Positions 22,268-31,497 of a stretch of 58,635 nucleotides of DNA are shown piece after piece. A program made the position numbers and the translations under genes. The DNA lies in the NCBI GenBank assembly GCA_021769625.1, contig JAETSN010000022.1:1-58635 (forward strand). Direction: 5' to 3'. The first letter of the stretch is position 1. Each line of letters starts with the position of its first letter. A model generated the notes under the pieces. It did not search any database. It was not told the DNA's origin and saw only the letters and a list, made by a program, of their open reading frames with translations. Origin of the DNA: [Clostridium] symbiosum (GTDB lineage Bacteria > Bacillota > Clostridia > Lachnospirales > Lachnospiraceae).

Positions 22268-22297
22268 ATTATAGCATATCCATCACCCCGCACACAA
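22268..22297 (-). promoter_or_regulatory. Promoter of type I toxin mRNA
   Basis: TTGTGT (22292-22297), an 18-base spacer and TATAAT (22268-22273) with TGC just before it (extended -10). The mRNA would start near 22260 with GGGAAAACCAGAGAGCC, giving a leader of about 75 bases. Confidence 0.75.
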
Positions 22298-22329
22298 TAT
22301 CTTTTTTCGACACCAGTTTATCGGACATA

Positions 22330-23307
22330 TTAAAGATAAACAATAGCCGTCAGCACCAACAAAAGCCCCATCAGGATGCTGATGATCCCCGATGCCATGT
22401 TAAAGCTTCTTTTATTGCAGTAATACTGGTTCTGCGCAGGCGGCACCGCCGCATAGGGCACCTGCATAGCGTCCAGCATCGCCAAAAAGTCCGCCGCCCG
22501 CTTGCTCATATACTCGTGCAGCCCGAAGCTGACGGTCTGGGCGAACCAGTGCTTCGCCACCTGCAGGTTGTTCATATTGTATTCCAGCCTGCCCATATAA
22601 TAACAGTATCTGACAAACTCATAGCGGCTTCCGAGACGCCCAGCCGCGTACAGGTTCATCATATCCGCCTTGATCCTGTCATTTTTGCCCGCAAACATCA
22701 TATCCCGGAAGTTCAGTTCCTGCAAAAGCGCGATCGCCTGCGCCTGGATCTTCCGTTTTACCTGGGGATTGTGGATCCAGTTGTTGCGGAAAGCGTCCAT
22801 ACACACATGGAAATTCTGCGTATCCTCCAGTTCCCCGTAAAAACGGCACCAGAAATAATCGTACATCATCCTCGTTCTGTTATTGCAGAGCTCGTACTGC
22901 GGCTTCATCTCCATCAGGTTCTGGTAAGCCGCGTCAAAGTCCCCCATCAGCAGATAGGCGTCGGTGCGGTTGATGCGCTGGCTGCGCCGCATGCCCGGAA
23001 ACTGAAATTTTTCCAGATATTTCACGCATTCCAGATAAGCGTCAAAGTCACACTCCTCGGTCGCTATCAGCTGCAGGTTGTAATTGCGCATCATGACCAT
23101 CATAAAATACACATAAAGCAACCAGAACAACAGCAGCATGATCCCCAAAGGATTATAGTAGGGCGTATAGGCCCTCTGATATGTACGATGCAGAAAACTC
23201 CCGCCGGATACCACAAACACCACTGCCACAGGCCAGATGAGCGTCATCAGCACATGAAGCACCTTGACCCGCCTGACATTTTTTTTCACCATATTTGTTC
23301 TTGTCAT
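22330..23307 (-). CDS. Membrane protein with TPR-like helical domain
   Basis: 325 residues. Two membrane helices (about 16-36 and 54-73) are followed by a large helical cytoplasmic domain (80-290). Its pattern of paired helices (DAYLLMGDFDAAYQNLMEM, YCYYMGRLEYNMNNLQVAKHWF) looks like tetratricopeptide repeats. A third membrane helix ends the protein (303-323). I do not recognise a named family. It is the last gene of the pheA-DUF815-ppx-ppk operon, 19 bases after the small acidic protein gene, so it is probably co-expressed with polyphosphate enzymes. No function is claimed. Confidence 0.7.
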   Translation of the reverse strand: MTRTNMVKKNVRRVKVLHVLMTLIWPVAVVFVVSGGSFLHRTYQRAYTPYYNPLGIMLLLFWLLYVYFMMVMMRNYNLQLIATEECDFDAYLECVKYLEKFQFPGMRRSQRINRTDAYLLMGDFDAAYQNLMEMKPQYELCNNRTRMMYDYFWCRFYGELEDTQNFHVCMDAFRNNWIHNPQVKRKIQAQAIALLQELNFRDMMFAGKNDRIKADMMNLYAAGRLGSRYEFVRYCYYMGRLEYNMNNLQVAKHWFAQTVSFGLHEYMSKRAADFLAMLDAMQVPYAAVPPAQNQYYCNKRSFNMASGIISILMGLLLVLTAIVYL

Positions 23308-23326
23308 CGATCTTTCTTCTATCCTT

Positions 23327-23593
23327 CTACCCTTCCACTATGAGATAGCGCCCGTCCCCGATATCGAAGACTTCCGAAGCTTCCAGAATGCTCTCCGCAT
23401 CCGACTCCTCCGTGTCTATCCCCTGTTCCTCAAAATATTCCAGTACCTCTTCCGCAGATTCGGCGATCACCGCCATGCATTCTTCCAGAAATGCCTCCGC
23501 TTCACTCTCGTTCTCCACCACGTCCTCCGGAAATAACTGCCTTTGATTTTCTAAAAAACAGAGAACGGCAGCATCATCATACTCGTAAGTCAT
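23327..23593 (-). CDS. Small acidic conserved protein
   Basis: 88 residues from the ATG at 23593 (MTYEYDDAAVLCFLE). The protein is strongly acidic and helical with a short strand at the C-terminus (VFDIGDGRYLIVEG). It has no signal peptide or membrane segment. I believe similar proteins occur widely in Lachnospiraceae but know of no function. The ATG follows AAAAGGT closely and GAAAGG at 12 bases; an upstream TTG is possible. It lies 63 bases after ppk in the same direction and 19 before the TPR-like membrane protein. Confidence 0.65.
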   Translation of the reverse strand: MTYEYDDAAVLCFLENQRQLFPEDVVENESEAEAFLEECMAVIAESAEEVLEYFEEQGIDTEESDAESILEASEVFDIGDGRYLIVEG

Positions 23594-23656
23594 ACCTTTT
23601 ACCAACCTTTCTTCGTTGTTTTGAAAAATATAAAATATACAGGCCTATATTCCCCT

Positions 23657-25789
23657 TCAGCCTTCCACATGCATCTCCGGAACGAATACCCGCTCCCCGG
23701 CGGCGCCCCTTTCCTGTTTCACGAGCTCGCCCGCCTCGAGGCAGAACGTAACCTGCGCGCAGAAGGGCTCCTGAATGCGCCGGTTTACCTTTTCGTAATT
23801 TCCCTCCGGCATCAGTATATGGGCTTTCATATTATCTTTCAACTGGCATTCCAGAATATGCATCGCTTTCTGTTTTAATCCCTCTTTTTCCACCGGGAAC
23901 ATGATCTCCACGCGGCGCTCCAAATTCCTCGGCATCCAGTCGGCGCTTGCGCAGTAAATTTCCGGCTTCCCGTCATTCTCAAAGTAGAAGATCCGGGCAT
24001 GTTCCAGGAAATTCCCGACAATGGAACGCACCGTGATGTTTTCGCTGACGCCCGGGATCCCCGTCTTCAGACAGCAGATGCCCCGCACGATCAGCTCGAT
24101 CTTTACCCCCGCTGCGGAAGCCTCGTACAGCGCCACAATGACATCCTGGTCACAGAGAGAGTTCATCTTCGCTATGATATGGCTGTGATGTCCCTTCAGC
24201 GCATAATCCCTCTCCCTGCCTATCAGGGAGATAAATCGATCTTTGAGCCACAACGGCGCCACCGCCAATTTATTCCAGCTTCTCGGTTCCGAATAACCGG
24301 AAAGCATATTAAACACTGCCGTGGCATCCTCCCCGATCTGCTCATTACAGGTCATCAGTCCCACATCCGTATAGAGTTTTGCCGTGGAATCGTTATAATT
24401 CCCGGTTCCGAGATGTACATACCGCCGGATGCCGTCCTCCTCTCTGCGCACCACCAGCGTGATCTTACAGTGGGTCTTAAGCCCCACCAATCCGTAGATC
24501 ACATGACATCCCGCCTTCTCCAGGCGTTTCGCCCAGAGAATATTGTTCTCCTCATCAAACCGCGCCTTTAATTCCACCAGCACGGTAACCTGTTTTCCGT
24601 TCTCCGCCGCCTGCTCTAAAGCCGCGATGATCGGCGAATTGCCGCTGACGCGGTAGAGGGTCTGCTTGATGGCGAGCACCTCGCTGTCCTTCGAAGCCTG
24701 TCTCACAAAATCCACCACCGGCTCAAAAGTCTGGTACGGATGGTGCAGGAAAATATCGTGCCGCCTGATCTGGGTGAAGATATCCCCCTCCTCCATAAAT
24801 TCCGGAATCGGCTTCGGTGTATATTTCGGCGTCTTCAGTCCATCATACCCCTCCAGACCGTAGAGTTTCATCAGCACTGTCAGATCCAGAGGCCCCTTGA
24901 TGGCGTAGATATCCTCCTCCTGCACCATCAGCTCCTCCTCCAGGATCTTGAGGAGCTTCTCATCCATGCCGGATTCCACCTCCAGGCGGATGACCTGCCC
25001 CCACTGCCTTTTCTTCAACTGTTTTTCGATCTCCTTCAGCAGATCCTCCGCCTCATCCTCCTCGATGCTCAGATCCGCGTTCCGCATGATACGGAAAGGA
25101 TAGACGCACTCTATATCGTAATTCAAAAACAATCTGTCAATATTCCGCTCAATGATCTGCTCCAGAAAGATCAGACATTTTTTCCCCTCTTCGTCCGCGG
25201 GGATCTCCACCACTCTCGCCAGCACGCCGGGCACCTGCACCGTGGCAAATTCCACCTCGCCTTTGCCCTGTTTTTTCTTTACAAGGGCGCCCAGATTCAG
25301 CGTCTTGTTCCGAACAAGGGGGAAAGGCCTCGACGAATCCACCGCCATCGGCGTCAGCACCGGATAAACGTTATCCGCAAAATAGCGGTCCACATATGCA
25401 GCCTGCTTTTCCGTCAGATCCTCATGGCGCTGCACGATCTTCAAACCTGTCTCCAAAAGAGCCGGCAGAAGCTGTTTATTGTAAACCTGATACTGCTCCT
25501 TGACAAGGGCATGGGTCACCTTGTTCAGCGCCTCAAGCTGTTCCTTCGGCTTCATCCCCGCGATATCCGGTTTATTGTATTTTGCATGCACCATATCTTT
25601 TAAAGACGCCACCCGCACCATGAAAAACTCATCCAGATTGGATGCCGTGATACTCAGAAATTTCAGCCGCTCAAACAGGGGGATCTTCACATCCTTCGCC
25701 TCGCTCAGCACACGTCGGTTGAACATCACCCAGCTCAATTCCCGATTTGTATAATAAGACGGATTTGTAAAATCCTTTTTCTCACCCAT
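23657..25789 (-). CDS. ppk1: Polyphosphate kinase 1
   Basis: 710 residues, the usual PPK1 length. The N-terminal helical domain starts NRELSWVMFNRRVLSEA and has SNLDEFFMVRVASLKD. The head domain is DLTVLMKLYGLEGYDGL. The two phospholipase-D-like catalytic domains carry RVSGNSPIIAALEQAAENGKQV and YVHLGTGNYND, whose His corresponds to the phosphorylated histidine of the E. coli enzyme. It makes polyphosphate from ATP reversibly at the membrane face. The start at 25789 follows GGAAGGGG by 8 bases. It sits 15 bases after ppx, so synthesis and breakdown enzymes are in one operon. Confidence 0.96.
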   Translation of the reverse strand: MGEKKDFTNPSYYTNRELSWVMFNRRVLSEAKDVKIPLFERLKFLSITASNLDEFFMVRVASLKDMVHAKYNKPDIAGMKPKEQLEALNKVTHALVKEQYQVYNKQLLPALLETGLKIVQRHEDLTEKQAAYVDRYFADNVYPVLTPMAVDSSRPFPLVRNKTLNLGALVKKKQGKGEVEFATVQVPGVLARVVEIPADEEGKKCLIFLEQIIERNIDRLFLNYDIECVYPFRIMRNADLSIEEDEAEDLLKEIEKQLKKRQWGQVIRLEVESGMDEKLLKILEEELMVQEEDIYAIKGPLDLTVLMKLYGLEGYDGLKTPKYTPKPIPEFMEEGDIFTQIRRHDIFLHHPYQTFEPVVDFVRQASKDSEVLAIKQTLYRVSGNSPIIAALEQAAENGKQVTVLVELKARFDEENNILWAKRLEKAGCHVIYGLVGLKTHCKITLVVRREEDGIRRYVHLGTGNYNDSTAKLYTDVGLMTCNEQIGEDATAVFNMLSGYSEPRSWNKLAVAPLWLKDRFISLIGRERDYALKGHHSHIIAKMNSLCDQDVIVALYEASAAGVKIELIVRGICCLKTGIPGVSENITVRSIVGNFLEHARIFYFENDGKPEIYCASADWMPRNLERRVEIMFPVEKEGLKQKAMHILECQLKDNMKAHILMPEGNYEKVNRRIQEPFCAQVTFCLEAGELVKQERGAAGERVFVPEMHVEG

Positions 25790-25804
25790 GATCGCCACCC
25801 CTTC

Positions 25805-27349
25805 CTAAAAGCTCTTCCTCTGCCGGATCACCGGCCTGATGCTGTATACCTCTTCGAAAAAATCCGCGCGCTTTGTGAAAAGCCCCCGCTCCAGCGTGAT
25901 ATCCTCCGCCGTATCCACCTGTATCACAAGCTGGCCGTCCTTCACCGCCATTTTAACGTCCTTAAATTTCTGCTTGTGGCTCCGGTCCAGCCCGTTCGCC
26001 ACCCGCAGGATCGCTGTCAGCTTCGCCACCACCAGATAGGCGTCCTCATCCAGAAGGCTTCTGCTGTCCGCATTATAATAGTACACGAAAGGCTCATGAT
26101 TGTATTTCACCACGTTCGCCACGATCTCCCGCTCTTTATGGGAGAGTCCGATGATCTCCGTAGACATGATGATGTTGTAGGAACACTCTCCCAGATTCAC
26201 CATACTGATATATTTGCCGCAGTCATGCAGCCTTGCGGCAAGCTGCAGGAGAAGTCTTTCCCGCTTTTCCAGTCCATGGATGCGCTTCATACTGTCAAAG
26301 ATCGTCAGCGCGATCCGCTCCAGAGTCTCTCCCCGCTTTTTGCTGCCCATATAGCGCTTACTGATATTTTCGGCGCTGGAGAGGATATCCGCCTCAAAAT
26401 CGTGCTCCACCCTGAATATCTTATGCTGTTCCGCATACTCATAGGCGATGCCGTCGCACAGCGTCACCCCCGGCGCCCATATAAGGGAAGCGTCCATCAT
26501 CTTCACGATCCGCTTTACAAGCACCGTGGAGATAAACAAAAGCAGCGCATTTTCCCGCGGAATATTCAGGGTTCCCGCGATCTCCGTCAAAGTCCTTGAC
26601 TGTACCGACTCCAGAAAACTCATGTACTGATCCGTGTCGATCACGCCGGGTCTGTCCCCGGTGATCGCCGGGTTCTGCAGGATCACGGAAAGATAATCAT
26701 CCACCACGATGATATGCTCTATCCCACAGTCCTTCAAGTACATTTTTTTAAAAACCGAAAGCTGCGCCGAGGCGATCTCATCGATCAGTCCCTCTATTTT
26801 AGAGGACGCGGCATCCAAATGGTTCAGACGCTCCTGCAGGCGCAGCACCCCCAGACGCATATTCTGGGTGGATATCAGTCTCCCCTTCTCAAACAGGGAG
26901 ATCTGAATGCTGCCTCCCCCTATATCCACAATGGCGGTTCCCTTTTCCAGTATCTTATTAAAATCCTCCGTCCTGGAGGCGATCGATTTATAATCCATGA
27001 AACGCTGTTCCGAATTGCTCAGCACATCGATCTTAATTCCGGTGCGCTGCCGGATCTGGTCAAGCAGTATCTTTGTATTCTTTGTCTCCCGCACGGCGCT
27101 GGTCCCGTAGGCTTTATAATCGCTGACTTTGTAGGCCTTCATAATATTCCGGAACTCTTTTAAAATGCCGCAGAGTTCATTTACCGTCCCGTAGGGAACC
27201 TTTCCCTCCGCGTAAGTATCGCTCCCTAAATCCAGCCGGTACCTGATATCGTCCACCTGCTTCATGCCGCCCTTGCCGGACATCTCGAATATCTTCATCT
27301 CCAGATCGTAGGAACCTATATCGATCGCCGCAAAAGTTGTTATCGCCAT
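25805..27349 (-). CDS. ppx: Ppx/GppA exopolyphosphatase with HD domain
   Basis: 514 residues. The N-terminal ASKHA fold has AAIDIGSYDLEMKIFEM and AIVDIGGGSIQISLFE (ATP-fold phosphate loops) and GTSAVRET. From about residue 320 a C-terminal HD-type helical domain follows, with ARLHDCGKYISM and SHKEREIVANVVKYN. This is the long form of the family; it removes terminal phosphate from polyphosphate and may also act on pppGpp. A 52-base gap separates it from the DUF815 gene upstream and 15 bases from ppk downstream. Confidence 0.94.
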   Translation of the reverse strand: MAITTFAAIDIGSYDLEMKIFEMSGKGGMKQVDDIRYRLDLGSDTYAEGKVPYGTVNELCGILKEFRNIMKAYKVSDYKAYGTSAVRETKNTKILLDQIRQRTGIKIDVLSNSEQRFMDYKSIASRTEDFNKILEKGTAIVDIGGGSIQISLFEKGRLISTQNMRLGVLRLQERLNHLDAASSKIEGLIDEIASAQLSVFKKMYLKDCGIEHIIVVDDYLSVILQNPAITGDRPGVIDTDQYMSFLESVQSRTLTEIAGTLNIPRENALLLFISTVLVKRIVKMMDASLIWAPGVTLCDGIAYEYAEQHKIFRVEHDFEADILSSAENISKRYMGSKKRGETLERIALTIFDSMKRIHGLEKRERLLLQLAARLHDCGKYISMVNLGECSYNIIMSTEIIGLSHKEREIVANVVKYNHEPFVYYYNADSRSLLDEDAYLVVAKLTAILRVANGLDRSHKQKFKDVKMAVKDGQLVIQVDTAEDITLERGLFTKRADFFEEVYSIRPVIRQRKSF

Positions 27350-27401
27350 TTCTTGCCCCCTGCTTATTTTATTATGTTTACGGAAATCCCCTGCCCATTA
27401 T

Positions 27402-28730
27402 TTACTCAGCCGCCGGCCGGGGCATTCCCAGCAGATAGTCTATAAACTGCTGCGCTGTCCGCCCGGATAACCCGCCGTGGGACAATTCCCATTTGTTGGC
27501 CTCCGAGAGCAGCTTTTCTTCTTCCATATCAATATCATAACGCTTCGCCAGCGTTCTGACAATATTCTGAAACTCTTTTGGCGCAGGTTTTCCGAAATAA
27601 ATCGTCACGCCGAACCGGTAGGAAAGGGAAAGCTTTTCCTGAACCGTATCATTGGTATGAAGTTCTTCGTCCCTGTCGTTTTTATCGGACACCGTCTCCC
27701 TGACCAGATGCCTTCTGTTGGAAGTCGCATAGATCAGCACGTTTTTCGGCTTTTTCTCCAGTCCCCCCTCGATCACCGCCTTCAGGTACTTATAATCCGT
27801 CTCAAAATCCTCAAAGCTCAGATCATCCATATAGATGATGAATTTGTAATTCCTGTTTTTGATCTGTCCGATCACATCGTTCAGATCCCGGAACTGGTGC
27901 TTGTATATCTCGATGATGCGCAGCCCCTTTTCATAGTATTCATTGGCGATGGCTTTGATACTGGAGGATTTCCCCGTTCCCGCATCCCCGAACAGCAGGC
28001 AGTTGTTCGCCTTTTTATTCCCCACAAATGCTTCCGTGTTAGCGATCAGCTTCCGCTTCTGGCTTTCGTACCCCACCAGATCGTCAAGATGCACATGGGC
28101 GATATTGGTGATCGGCACGATCCTCGCCCCGTCTTTGTCCGAAACGATGCGGAAGGCCTTGTGCAGCCCGAACTTGCCCACGCCGTAATCCTTATAAAAC
28201 TGCGTCAGCGTATCCTTCATCTCCTCAGGCGTATTATCATGGCCGAGCTGTCCTGCCAGATCGCAGATCCTCTGCCGTACCCTTGTATTGTATACCTTGC
28301 TCTCTTCGTTGCTGCTCTGGTAATTCTCGACCAGCGCCCAGCTCTCCGCCCCGAAGAGCTTCACCATCGGCGCAAAATCAAAATCGAAAAATTCTTTGAA
28401 GATCACGATATCATGCAGCACCGCCTGATTGATGCTGCCTTCCACCTCTCCCACCACCTCGCAGGCACGGCTGTAGCTGTTTTCGTCATTGACCAGCAGG
28501 TTAGCCAGATAACAATGCCACAGGTTTCCGTAGAAGCCGTGGTTGCCCGCCAGTTCCAGCAGTTCGTGGATGCAGGCGTAGAACAGCTCTTTCAACTCTT
28601 CCATCCTGCCGGATGTCTCCTTATAGTGATATATTTCTTTATAATGATCCGTTAAGAAGGACATATCCGAGAGGAGTTTTCCCTCCTCCCTGGACATATT
28701 CCTGTATACGATCAGTTCTTTTTCTCTCAT
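27402..28730 (-). CDS. DUF815-family AAA+ ATPase
   Basis: 442 residues. The N-terminal half (1-220) is helical and family-specific. The ATPase domain has Walker A LLFGDAGTGKSSS (about 250), Walker B KFIIYMDDLSFE (about 300), sensor-1-like LIYATSNRRHLV, and an arginine-rich region near SLSYRFGVTIYF. The family is common in Clostridia and proteobacteria but has no firm function. The C-terminus ends in a short helical lid (GLSGRTAQQFIDYLLGM). It starts 16 bases after pheA, so it is co-transcribed with aromatic amino acid synthesis and polyphosphate genes. Confidence 0.9.
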   Translation of the reverse strand: MREKELIVYRNMSREEGKLLSDMSFLTDHYKEIYHYKETSGRMEELKELFYACIHELLELAGNHGFYGNLWHCYLANLLVNDENSYSRACEVVGEVEGSINQAVLHDIVIFKEFFDFDFAPMVKLFGAESWALVENYQSSNEESKVYNTRVRQRICDLAGQLGHDNTPEEMKDTLTQFYKDYGVGKFGLHKAFRIVSDKDGARIVPITNIAHVHLDDLVGYESQKRKLIANTEAFVGNKKANNCLLFGDAGTGKSSSIKAIANEYYEKGLRIIEIYKHQFRDLNDVIGQIKNRNYKFIIYMDDLSFEDFETDYKYLKAVIEGGLEKKPKNVLIYATSNRRHLVRETVSDKNDRDEELHTNDTVQEKLSLSYRFGVTIYFGKPAPKEFQNIVRTLAKRYDIDMEEEKLLSEANKWELSHGGLSGRTAQQFIDYLLGMPRPAAE

Positions 28731-28746
28731 AAATATCTCCCCTCAT

Positions 28747-29877
28747 TTAATAGTTCCCGAGAATTCTCATATTTCTCGCTTCCTCCCGCAGTCCCCGCAG
28801 GGCGTTCTTCACTGCGGAATCCCCGAGATTTCCATCAAAATCGATAAAAAACCTGTACTCCCAGTTCCGCTCCTCGATGGGACGGCTCTCGATCTTGCTC
28901 ATATTCAGATTATTGTAGATAAAATGGGACAGCATATGGTACAGGGAACCGCTCTCATGGGGCACTTCAAAACAGATGCTGACTTTTTTTGCGTCCTTTT
29001 TAAATATTTTCTGGTTCGTTACGATAATAAATCGCGTGGAGTTGGAGCTGGACTGGTTGATGCCCTTTTCCAGCACTTCCAGCCCGTAAAGCCGCGCCGC
29101 ATATTCGCTGGCGATCGCTGCCTGGCTCTTGTCCTGATCCTCCTGCACCTTCTTTGCCGCAAAGGCATTGTTCTTCATGCTGATCTGTCTCCACGAAGGA
29201 TACTCCAGCAGAAACCTCGCGCTCTGCATCAGCGACTGGGGATGGGAATAGACGGTGTGGATATCCGAAAGCTTTGTCCCGTGAAGCGCCATCAGGCAGT
29301 GCTCTATTCTGATCACCTGCTCCCCCACGATATAGTTCTCAAACTCCGCGAGCAGGTCATAGATCTCGCTGACAATGCCCGCCGTGGAATTTTCGATCGG
29401 CAGCACTGCGAAATCCGCGCTGCCCTCGTCTATGGCGATCATGGCGTCCCGGAACGTGTCCACATGGAAGCTGCTGACCTGCTCCCCGAAGTACTGCATC
29501 ATCGCCGCCTGGGAATAGGCGCCGTCCGCCCCCTGAAAGACCACACGCGCCTTCTCCGTATCCAATTTATCCACGCCGATAAAGGGAAGTTTTCCGAGAG
29601 CCCCCCTGTCTGTGAGCATCTGGTACTGGAGCTTCCGGCTCATGGACATGATCTGCTCAAACAGCTCCGCGATGCCGTGCCTGTTAAAGTCATTGCCGGC
29701 AAGGGACTTGAGCACCGCCAGCTTTTCCTCCTCCCGCTGCTTGTCGAACACTTTTTTTCCGGTCTCTATCTTATATTCGGCCACCTGTGCCGAAATCTTC
29801 ATTCTCTTTTCATAGAGAGAGACGATCTCTTTATCGATCTCATCGATCTGTCCCCTCAGTGTCAGTAAATCTGTCAT
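28747..29877 (-). CDS. pheA: Chorismate mutase-prephenate dehydratase (P-protein)
   Basis: 376 residues in three domains. The AroQ-type chorismate mutase is at 1-90 (LRGQIDEIDKEIVSLYEKRM). The prephenate dehydratase is at about 105-285 (VVFQGADGAYSQAAMMQYFG, PIENSTAGIV, and the catalytic SSNSTRFII). A C-terminal ACT domain at about 295-375 has the GSLYHMLSHF and IESRP motifs for phenylalanine feedback. It makes phenylpyruvate from chorismate. It is the first gene of a six-gene operon with a promoter just upstream, and it carries no visible T-box or leader peptide. Confidence 0.96.
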   Translation of the reverse strand: MTDLLTLRGQIDEIDKEIVSLYEKRMKISAQVAEYKIETGKKVFDKQREEEKLAVLKSLAGNDFNRHGIAELFEQIMSMSRKLQYQMLTDRGALGKLPFIGVDKLDTEKARVVFQGADGAYSQAAMMQYFGEQVSSFHVDTFRDAMIAIDEGSADFAVLPIENSTAGIVSEIYDLLAEFENYIVGEQVIRIEHCLMALHGTKLSDIHTVYSHPQSLMQSARFLLEYPSWRQISMKNNAFAAKKVQEDQDKSQAAIASEYAARLYGLEVLEKGINQSSSNSTRFIIVTNQKIFKKDAKKVSICFEVPHESGSLYHMLSHFIYNNLNMSKIESRPIEERNWEYRFFIDFDGNLGDSAVKNALRGLREEARNMRILGNY

Positions 29878-29931
29878 TTTTCTTCCTCTTTTCCGTCCTT
29901 TGCCTGACCTGCCGTATTTGTATCATTTTAT

Positions 29932-29960
29932 ATTTTAGTACATTTATTTCCCGATAGCAA
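29932..29960 (-). promoter_or_regulatory. Promoter of the pheA-ppk operon
   Basis: TTGCTA (29955-29960), a 17-base spacer and TAAAAT (29932-29937) on the minus strand, 55 bases before the pheA start. Confidence 0.65.
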
Positions 29961-30034
29961 GGGGCGATTCGGGGGATGGATCCGCAGTTTTTCGGTCTAA
30001 GGCTGAACTCTAACAGAGATTTTTCTTATTCTGA

Positions 30035-30063
30035 TTGTTTTCTTTGTAAAAAAAGATTATAAT
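30035..30063 (+). promoter_or_regulatory. Promoter of DUF5050 gene
   Basis: TTGTTT (30035-30040), a 17-base spacer and TATAAT (30058-30063), 65 bases before the start codon and divergent from the pheA promoter. Confidence 0.7.
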
Positions 30064-30127
30064 TGTGGTGATAAACGGATGGGCAGACATCTGATCTCCA
30101 TCCGAAACAGGCAAAAGGAAAAGCATT

Positions 30128-31174
30128 ATGAAAAAAACAACAGTAAAACCCTTATATCTTATCATACCTGCAGTCCTGATCGTACTTTTGATCATTGCAG
30201 TCTTTTGGGAAAAACGGGGCGTCCGCCTCTCTCCCATTCCGGCGGACACGATCGGGAATACCGCCGGGAACCTGCGGGGGGAAGGAAAATTCTGTGAGTA
30301 TGACGGGAAAGTTTATTTTTCCAACCCCTATGACAATGACACGCTCTATGTCATGAATCCGGACGGGAGCGAAATGAAAAAACTGTTAAATTCCAGCGTT
30401 TCCTATATCAATGCCGGCGGAAATTACCTGTTCTATTATCTGGAGAGCAGAAACGGCGGATCAGGCCTCGGCTATATCCGCGCCACCACAGGCATTTACC
30501 GCGCCACTTTAAAGGGAAAAGAGAGTTCCTGTCTGGACAGCGATATGGCGACCATGATGGTGCTCGTGGGCGATGAGATCTACTGTCAGCACTACGACAA
30601 TACAGATTTCAGCACGCTGCATAAGATTCCTGCCGCGGGAAGCAATGAAGAGATAGAACTCAGTGAAGACATTGTGGAGACCGCCAGTGTCCAGAACGGC
30701 ACCATCTACTACAGCGGCGTCACACAGGACCATTTTCTGCACGCCTGGAATACACAGAACGATACCACCTCCATCATCTGGGAGGGCAATACCAGCTACC
30801 CCACGGTGATCGGCAATAATCTGTATTACATGGACGTCGACAACAATTACCGCCTGTGCCGCTACAATCTGGCGGAAGGCGATCTGACGGAACTGACAGA
30901 TGAAAGACTTGACTTTTATAACATTTACGAGAATGTGATCTTTTACCAGACAAACGGCTCCTCTCCTGCCCTGAAACGTATGAGCCTTGACGGCAGCAAT
31001 CAGGAAGTCGTGATGGAGGGCGTCTACCACAGGATCAATACGACCTCCGCCTATACCTATTTCCAGCCCTTTGATGACGACAGTGTCATTTACCGCACCA
31101 GCACCTTTGGGCCCGTGGCGGTCGATCATTTTCCGGAAGCGCAGGCGGCGGCGCTTCAGTATCAGGATGATTGA
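30128..31174 (+). CDS. Membrane-anchored DUF5050 beta-propeller-like protein
   Basis: 348 residues. One N-terminal membrane segment (9-27) anchors a large outside domain. That domain consists of repeated strands of the DUF5050 kind: FCEYDGKVYFSNPYDNDTLYVMNPDG, VLVGDEIYCQHYDN, VIGNNLYYMDVDNNYRLCRYNL and NVIFYQTNGSSPALKRMSLDG each combine a Y/F-rich strand with a turn, as in a beta-propeller. The ribosome site is weak (AGGAAAAGCATT). Function unknown; such proteins are common in Clostridia envelopes. A large palindromic repeat starts right after the stop codon. Confidence 0.8.
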   Translation: MKKTTVKPLYLIIPAVLIVLLIIAVFWEKRGVRLSPIPADTIGNTAGNLRGEGKFCEYDGKVYFSNPYDNDTLYVMNPDGSEMKKLLNSSVSYINAGGNYLFYYLESRNGGSGLGYIRATTGIYRATLKGKESSCLDSDMATMMVLVGDEIYCQHYDNTDFSTLHKIPAAGSNEEIELSEDIVETASVQNGTIYYSGVTQDHFLHAWNTQNDTTSIIWEGNTSYPTVIGNNLYYMDVDNNYRLCRYNLAEGDLTELTDERLDFYNIYENVIFYQTNGSSPALKRMSLDGSNQEVVMEGVYHRINTTSAYTYFQPFDDDSVIYRTSTFGPVAVDHFPEAQAAALQYQDD

Positions 31175-31181
31175 GGGCGAA

Positions 31182-31403
31182 ACCGGACGCCGCGAGGAAG
31201 ATCAAATCCTCCGTCGCCACGCTCTCGCTGGCTCTGTTTTTCAAGAGCCTGTGAAACAGCGCAGCGGTACTAGGCTCGCATGTGAAGTTTAGATTTTCTT
31301 GGACGCTGTGTTTTAGCGTCTTAGAAAATCTCTTCACATTGGCTAAAGTGCCGACGTTGCTGCAGGGGCTCCTTGAGGATTTGATCTTCCTCGCGGCTGG
31401 CTG
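31182..31403 (+). repeat. 3'-UTR palindromic element, family B (copy 1)
   Basis: It starts 8 bases after the DUF5050 stop. The outer arms CGCGAGGAAGATCAAATCCTC (31189-31209) and the matching arm at 31375-31396 form a stem of about 21 bp. Inside are conserved blocks: CACGCTCTCGCT, GCGCAGCGGTACTAGGCTCG, AAGTGCCGACGTT and GGGGCTCCTTGAGGA. An inner hairpin (31290-31333) has AGATTTTCTT paired with AAGAAAATCT-like arms. The same element lies after the HD gene at 38518-38679. The remaining 95 bases to the folBK gene hold nothing else recognised. Confidence 0.8.
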
Positions 31404-31497
31404 TTGGTATTAACTAGATGGTATAATGCCAGGGTCTTTCATACAATTAGTACAATTCCTGCTTGTAAGTAATTTTGACCCCCACATCGTGACATTT

